A stretch of 64,000 nucleotides of DNA from Celoporthe dispersa. Lineage: Eukaryota; Ascomycota; Sordariomycetes; Diaporthales; Cryphonectriaceae. The stretch lies in contig WAID01000009.1 of assembly GCA_016584495.1 (NCBI GenBank), positions 1,426,001 through 1,490,000 on the forward strand, written 5' to 3'. A program made the translations under genes and the position numbers. The notes beneath the pieces are model-generated. The model worked only from the letters and a program-made list of their open reading frames with translations. It did not search any database and was not told the origin of the DNA. Shown here in pieces: positions 58,059 to 64,000 of the stretch. Every line of letters begins with the position of its first letter. Position 1 is the first letter of the stretch.

Positions 58059-60559
58059 ATGTTGCTCTACACCAAGATTGCGCCCCCAAAGTCCCCAAGA
58101 GACGGTCGAGAGCAGGTACGTCGTCCTTCCTCAATGTGTCATCCACGCGAGCCAGTCGTACTACCGACTGCAGCGCGAGTTCACGCTTGTCTCCTACACC
58201 TACACCACATCTTGTCCATCTGACCGACCGAGAGGGTCTTGTACCCTCTTCACTGTCGCATCGCATCAAAAGATCTGAACCAAAGCTGACGACGAGATCG
58301 TGGTTCCTGCAGGCTGCACGTCTTGGTAGGTGATCTGCGCCCCAGTCGAGTTTCTCCCAATTGAGTTCTCCCTCCCACTCCCTGCTGTTGCTCAGTGTTA
58401 CGCTCGCTAACACCGGTTCCATAAATCACACAGCAAGGAAAAGGTTTGTCACTTCCCCCGCATGAGACAAGGCAGCACGACAGCGTTTCTCGGAACATGG
58501 AACCCCGTTTCTCACACGTGTCCTCCTGCAGAAGAAGAAATGCGATGAGGTCAGGCCGTCCTGCTCTCGGTGTGCCGAGCGCAGCCTGGACTGCTGCTAT
58601 GAGGCCGTCAGACCACGCCAGCGGAGGAAGAGGGACTCGGTGGTCTCGTTCACATCCGCCTCAAGAGTCACGACTCCGTTCGACCGGAGGCCATCCCTGG
58701 CCTCCACCCGCCGCTGGTCCGTCGGAAGCGCTGGCAGTAGTCGCCACAACTGGTATCTGAACCAGCATGGCGATGCCGAGGCCGACGTGCCTCTGGTCAG
58801 CCCGCTTGGCGGCTCCTTTGACCCCATGTCGCTGACTCGTTTCCTGGACCTGGGCTGCTCCCCTGCGGCCTCGTCCGCCCGCGAGGTGGCCATCGACCCC
58901 GATGACGACGACAACGACGACGACAACAACAACGAGGGCCGCCTCCTCGATGCCTCTGCCACCGCGCCGCCCAGCCAGGCGGTCACGCACATCTCGAGAC
59001 CTCCAGACCTAGCCATGATCGCACCGTGTCCGGTGGGCTCACCCCTGCTGGACTTCCGCATGCCCGCCTTCTCGGAGTTCTCAGATCGCAAGAACCGCCG
59101 AGCGCTGGTCGCCCACTTCTGCAACCAGCTCAGCCATCTCATCGTCTTTAGGGAGGAGACGGGCAACCCGTTCCAGGAGCTCGTGCTTCCTCTCACAGCC
59201 GACCAGTCCCCCGTGATGAACGCAATCTATGCCCTGTCGAGCGCGCACCTCGAGTATAGGGGGGTGAAGAACAAGGAGCAGTCTCTCCACTTCCATAACG
59301 AGGCCCTCCAGGGGCTGGCGACCATGATCAACCACGGCACGAAGACGCCTACCAAGCGAAATGAGCTTCTGGCGGCCATCATGCTGTTGGTGTATTACGA
59401 AGTGGTATGCCATCCATCCATCCATCTGAAGCGCGCGGTGTGTTGCTGACTTGTTTTTTTTTCCTCTCCTTTCTTCCCCTCCCGGGCAGCTTGTGCAGAG
59501 GGGCCGCTCCAACTTGGTGGATGGCCACCTGAAGGGTGCTATGACGATTATGAACTCGTACCCGGCAGCGAACGACGCCACTGGTTTGTTTCTGGAGAGG
59601 GTATGTACTGCATCTAAACTATATGGCTGGCCTGGTCTTGTGATCTAGGCGGTAGAGGGCCCCGCGAGCACATGCACTAACGCCGTCTGTAGGCTTTCCG
59701 GTTCTACGACGTGATTGCAGCCCTGTCCTTTGGCACGGCGCCGCTCTCGCAGGCCCCAGGGAGGAGCTGCCTGCCTCCGCTGCCGCCCACCGGGCTCTCG
59801 GCGGGCAGATCCCCGCTGAGCTCGGTCGACACCCTGCTCGGCATGTCGACCTCCCTCTGGCCCATCATCCACCGGCTCTCCAAGCTCTCGTCCGACAAGA
59901 GGGACCTGGAGACAGCGTGCAAGAGCAAGCAGCCCTCGTCTATGATTGCGGTCCTGAAGACGGAGTTCGAGACAAACTCACGTGCCATCGAGAGGGAACT
60001 GGAGACGTGGCAGCCGACGCTACCGCCAGGCTTCAGCCCGGATGACCCGCCATCGCCCGAGACCGAAGAGAAGAGGCACGATACGGAGACGGCGGAGAGG
60101 TCCCGCCTGCACTCTATCTTTAATAATGCCATGGCCTACCGCCACAGCTGCTTTGTCTACCTCTACCACACCATCTACGGGTATCCCCGCACGCACCCGT
60201 CGGTGCAGAGCCACGGCCACACGTCGCTTCGGCACTGCCTGCAGACATGCTCACACGCGGGGCCGATGGGCGCGCTGCTCTGGCCGCTCTTTGTGGCCTC
60301 GTGTGAGGCGGTGACGGAACAGGACCGGAAGCTGGCGACCGACTCGTTCAAGCTGGTGGAGAAGAGACAGGGGATGATCAATATCAAGTGGGCGTGGGAC
60401 ATTGTGCAGGAGGTCTGGCGCCTGGCGGACCTGATGGAGGAAAAGGGCGGCGGCGGCGCACAGGTCGAGGACGTGACTGGTGTCTCGGGGTACGCCTCGG
60501 CGCCAGATCTATGGAGGCAGGTCAGCAAGCAGATGGGCATCAGTATCGTCTTTGGGTGA
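58059..60559 (+). CDS. Zn2Cys6 transcription factor with micro-exons
   Basis: Six exons: 58059-58115, 58313-58325 (13 nt), 58434-58443 (10 nt), 58532-59404, 59490-59600, 59693-60559; 643 residues. The zinc cluster [29 protein letters not shown] is a perfect C-x2-C-x6-C-x6-C-x2-C-x6-C, but only when the two micro-exons are included; all phases match, and GCTAAC precedes the 10-nt exon. A basic stretch (PKRRSRAG) precedes the cluster. The rest ([22 protein letters not shown]...) matches fungal_trans_2-type regulators. The start ATG joins the frame only if a run of five C near 58083-58087 is read as six. The acidic Asp repeat near 58897-58935 is in frame. Target genes are unknown. Confidence 0.85.
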
Positions 60560-62660
60560 GAGGAGGGCGGGCGCCTCTCCCAGGAAAGAGAACCGGGAGG
60601 ACGTTTGTTCTTGCTGTTGTATTGTTAAATATGCCTACCACCCCCTAAGATGCTGGCTTGGTGATCATACCAGCCAGGTCTGGGGAGAATACTGTACGAG
60701 ACCTATGGCTCAGCTTTTTTTCCTTTCTCTTTTCCACCAGACAAGTCATCAATCAACGAACAGGCCAGCCAGAGGTGAACCAGGCCGGGCCTAGGCCCGT
60801 TATACAGCACTGTTAATGATACCACAATACAACTATTGTACCATGGCCGGGGCCACACTGACGGAAGCACCCGAGAGTGTGGGGGAAGAGAGGTCCCGAG
60901 CGTCTAGGGGGGGGGCCTTGTAAGGCCGTTGCTAGAGCCCTCCCGTTGCACTGTCGCAAGACCCCTAGGCTGCCCGGTTCCCCACCCCTCCTCGCCCTGT
61001 GCGAACCTGTGTGGAGGGCCCTCAGGCTCTGAAAGCAGCCACTCAGGCCTCTCCCAACCCCCCTATCCACATCCCCCCCTGTCCGTTTCCCCCTCCCTAC
61101 AACGCGCCCCTACAGCAAAGACAACCCGTTCTCTCGTGCATGAGCGAGCACCTCTCTTTCCAAGGGGTTCAGTTCAGCGCGTGCTGCGTGCCTTCTATAA
61201 CGTGGTATACTACTGGGCATAATTCGGCAGCATAGTATTTCATCACTAGTGATATCACTCGGCGTCAAGACATCCTAACCTACACTGTAGAATGCCACCG
61301 ATTGCTGCGGGCAGAGGCAGCAGGGGACGGGCCCCTTCCACATCTAGAGGGGCCCACATACATAGGCGGAGAAAGAGGCACACACACACAGAAAGAGAGA
61401 GACAGGGCAAGCACGAAGCACACTCGCGAACTCTACCATGGCAGGTCAGGTCAGTACTACCAAATGCAGTACTACTTTTTCTTGCTAGACCTTGATTTTT
61501 CTTCTTTCCTTCTCCTTCTCCCCCCCTCCCCTGGCCTGCGTCCTGTCGTGCGTGTATGTTTCAAAAGTCCTGCTCTGTTACTCGTCTTCTCTCTGGGTGG
61601 TCCGTGTTCCTGTAGCGCGCGCCATTGAGCTATTTTTTTCTTCTTTTTTTCTTTCTCTCTCTGTTCTCCCTCCCCCCCTCCAAGGGCTGGGCTCCTCCAA
61701 CTGCAACGTACACAGCGCCATGATCGACTGATTGATCGTGTGCCCAGATTGAGTGCGCTATTTCGTCACTCATATGCATATATATCTATATATGGTACAC
61801 CAGACGCGCGACGACCGTTAGCACGCTATCCAGCTCCAGCTTCTTTCTCCTCCCTCTCCGCCCCCCTATCCCCTTCCTCTTATTCTCTTTCGCTCTCACC
61901 TCTCTCTCCCTCCCTCTTCCTTTTCGGCTGGGAACTGGCTCCCCCCTCTCGCCACTGTGGAGGGTCAGCGTACAAACCATATATCATTTCCCTGCTGCAT
62001 CTCTAGCGTCCTGCAAGGCAGTACAGTATGGTAAAGATGACACCAAGGTTTCACCTCGTCCACAACCCGCTTTGACAGCTTCTGCTGTCGAACGGTGTGT
62101 CGCTGACAACATCATTAACAACAACCGACAACAACAACAACAACCATCTCGACCGTGTCGCACTCTCCAGGCCCGGGGAGCCCTTGCACGGGAGACAGAA
62201 CGAAACTCTCTCTCCCTCCCTGCCTCCCATTCCCCTGGTCCATTATTACCCAGCCCGGCATACGCTCACAGCTCGTTCCGACGTCGATCTCCCACCCAGA
62301 GGAATAGGCTCCCCCGCACCCAAAGTCCCATCCCGCCGCGCTACGACGACATCTGCCGACGGGCCAAGCTGAGAGAGCCACGCACTACTCGCGCGCGCCC
62401 TCTCTCTTTCGGCCGGCTGCTGTGCACTGCGCCGCCTCCTCTGCAGTGGCAACCCCCGAGGACTATCATCACCTGGGGTGTCAGCGAGAGCCTTATTTCT
62501 CCGACCTGCTTTCTCCCCCCCCCCCCCCCTTCTCGCAGACAGTCTCTAGGAGTCCCGGTTGTGCCCTTCCTCTCCCCTTTTCCGCGACCTGACCACGGCT
62601 CACCACCTTCTCCTGCTGCTGCTGCTCTCCTCGATGTGAGCACCGCCCAGGCCGCGCGTG
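60560..62660. other. Long intergenic region, pyrimidine-rich
   Basis: This 2.1 kb between two same-strand regulators contains low-complexity CT-rich stretches (about 61480-61960), short AG/CA repeats near 61370-61410, CAA repeats near 62110-62145 and a C run near 62515-62530. It probably holds a long 5' leader and promoter. No gene is supported. Confidence 0.45.
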
Positions 62661-64000
62661 ATGGCGACTCTATCCGGTGGCGCCCTGCCACCCCCGAAAC
62701 AAATTCGCTTTGTGAACAATCAGGGCCAACCGCCCTCCAAGAGGCGTCGGGTCAATGCTGCGTGAGTGCCACACCCCTAATCCCCCCCCTCTCCTCCCCC
62801 CGCTTCCTTCCCCGTCACATCTGACCGCAGCGGGCTGTCGCGTCATCCCGCCCGTGCGCGACCCTCGAGGCGGGCTGTGTGACGGACCATGTGCGACTGA
62901 CGGCGCGCGGGGGGTCCTACAGCCAGCTGCTGTCGCCTGCACTGTACACTCACGCCTCCTGGGAGGACCATACTGACCGTCGTGTGCCTGCTGCACAGCT
63001 GTCTTACATGTCGCAAGCGCAAGACGAGGTGCGATGGGGAGAGGCCGATCTGCTCGGCCTGCGAAAAGAACGGCCACCAGTGCCTCGGGTACCCTGACCA
63101 GCCCGAGAAGACCACCAAGCAGGAGGCGGCGAGTAACCTTGGGAAGCTTGGGCCGGGAAAGGTGAAACACGAAGCTGCAGCCGAATCGGATGACGACGGG
63201 CTGGAGGACATCGTCAAGACCGAAGAGAACGCCCACCAGAGGACCCAGGACGGAGGTCGCAAGCCGAGCACCTCGGGCCCACAACAGAGCGATACCGCGT
63301 CGACGTCGAGCGGACCGACGCCGCGGACGAAAAAGGAGAGCCACGAGTGGGAAGGGGAGTCCCCGGCATCACAGTCACAGACACCTGGGAGATCTGCTGC
63401 GAAGAGGTTCTCGGGCCACCGGACAGTCTCGTTCTCGGAGGATGGTCGGAGCTCCAATAACCGCTCACCTGTTCCGCATCGCCACGATTCGCACAGGGTG
63501 CCCTACTTCCGCTACTTTGGGCCCACCGCTATCGTGCCTGGACTCAAGCAGATGGTCGTGAACGTAGGGCCCTACAGTCGGCGGCGCAGCAGCCGAGGGT
63601 CCATGTCCGCCACATCACCTCTGTCACTGTTCAGCCACCGCAGTGCGCCCTCGCATGCCGACACCGTCCTCGAGCCTCTTGACGACCTGCCAGTCTACGA
63701 CCCCAATGATCATGCGCCGGTCCCCCCGCTCATCATCGGCTTGGTCGAGATCTTTTTCCTGCACCTGGGCTGCATCCATCCCTTCCTGCGCGGCGAGAAG
63801 ACCATCCGCCTGGTCAGGGAGAAGAAGGTCGAGTCGATCCTCGTCGATGCCATGTGCGCCCTTGCCGCCCGGTTCGCCAACTTCGACAAGCTGCCCGGTG
63901 CCGGGGCGGAAGGCTCGCGGGCCGAGTACGGCCACGTCTTTGCCCAGAGGGCCAAGGCCGCGACAGTGGATACCTTTCCCTGCCCCACGGTCGGTGCCGT
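62661..64000 (+). CDS. Zn2Cys6 transcription factor, cut by the window end
   Basis: Exon 1 is 62661-62761 (MATLSGGALPPPKQIRFV...SKRRRVNAA), then a 237 bp intron (GTGAGT...GCACAG), then exon 2 from 62999, open to the end of the window. The zinc cluster starts immediately: CLTCRKRKTRCDGERPICSACEKNGHQC, a perfect C-x2-C-x6-C-x6-C-x2-C-x6-C, preceded by a basic nuclear-localisation-like KRRR. A Ser/Thr-rich linker follows, then the beginning of the fungal-specific domain (IIGLVEIFFLHLGCIHPFLRGEKT). About 365 residues are inside the window. Long minus-strand frames over the same DNA are GC-driven shadows. Target genes are unknown. Confidence 0.88.

Noticed and set aside
62670..63457. Two minus-strand frames of over 200 residues
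   Set aside because: They overlap the Zn2Cys6 gene on the plus strand, whose zinc cluster and open frame are unmistakable. They reflect GC-rich codon use.
1..64000. CRISPR arrays, bacterial operons, Shine-Dalgarno sites or rRNA genes
   Set aside because: The introns, tRNA intron and gene families show a nuclear fungal genome. No regularly spaced short repeats or rRNA were seen.

Overview
This window comes from a filamentous ascomycete (Pezizomycotina). The evidence is short GT-AG introns (mostly 55-100 bp) with CTAAC/CTGAC-like branch points, HET-domain genes, Zn2Cys6 regulators, UstYa-family proteins, and a retrotransposon saturated with C-to-T/G-to-A changes of the kind made by repeat-induced point mutation (RIP).

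Layout. Positions 1-11175 are an extremely AT-rich block: two minus-strand Ty3/gypsy LTR elements in tandem that share one LTR, both destroyed by RIP. Positions 11.4-24.2 kb are an accessory stretch with a LITAF-domain gene, two HET genes, a HET relic, a small membrane protein and several repeats built on the 3' half of a tRNA-Ser. Positions 24.2-30.0 kb hold one very large gene joining a Cys-rich finger, a GTPase domain, a RING-like Cys cluster and a complete patatin lipase domain, an immune-effector-like architecture. Positions 31.9-48.1 kb look like a biosynthetic gene cluster for a ribosomally made, Kex2-processed peptide (dikaritin/ustiloxin class): a secreted precursor with three near-identical repeats around CSYNWI, four proteins each with two HXXHC motifs (UstYa type), a Zn2Cys6 regulator and a full-length ABCC exporter. 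Positions 48.7-55.5 kb carry a third HET gene and a conserved 1096-residue protein of unknown function. Positions 56.3-64 kb carry an intron-containing tRNA-Ser(CGA) and two further Zn2Cys6 regulators, the last cut by the window end.

How the genes work together: in the peptide cluster, the precursor would enter the secretory pathway and be cut at Lys-Arg sites. The membrane-anchored UstYa proteins would oxidise or cross-link the released cores. The regulator and the ABCC pump would supply pathway control and export. These roles are inferred from family knowledge.

A technical point runs through the window: eleven reading-frame breaks in seven genes all sit at short mononucleotide runs. In each gene a one-base change per break gives a total length divisible by three. 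They are more likely consensus-sequence errors than eleven independent gene deaths. I reconstructed exon structures by hand from splice signals and reading phase; none has been tested against transcripts.
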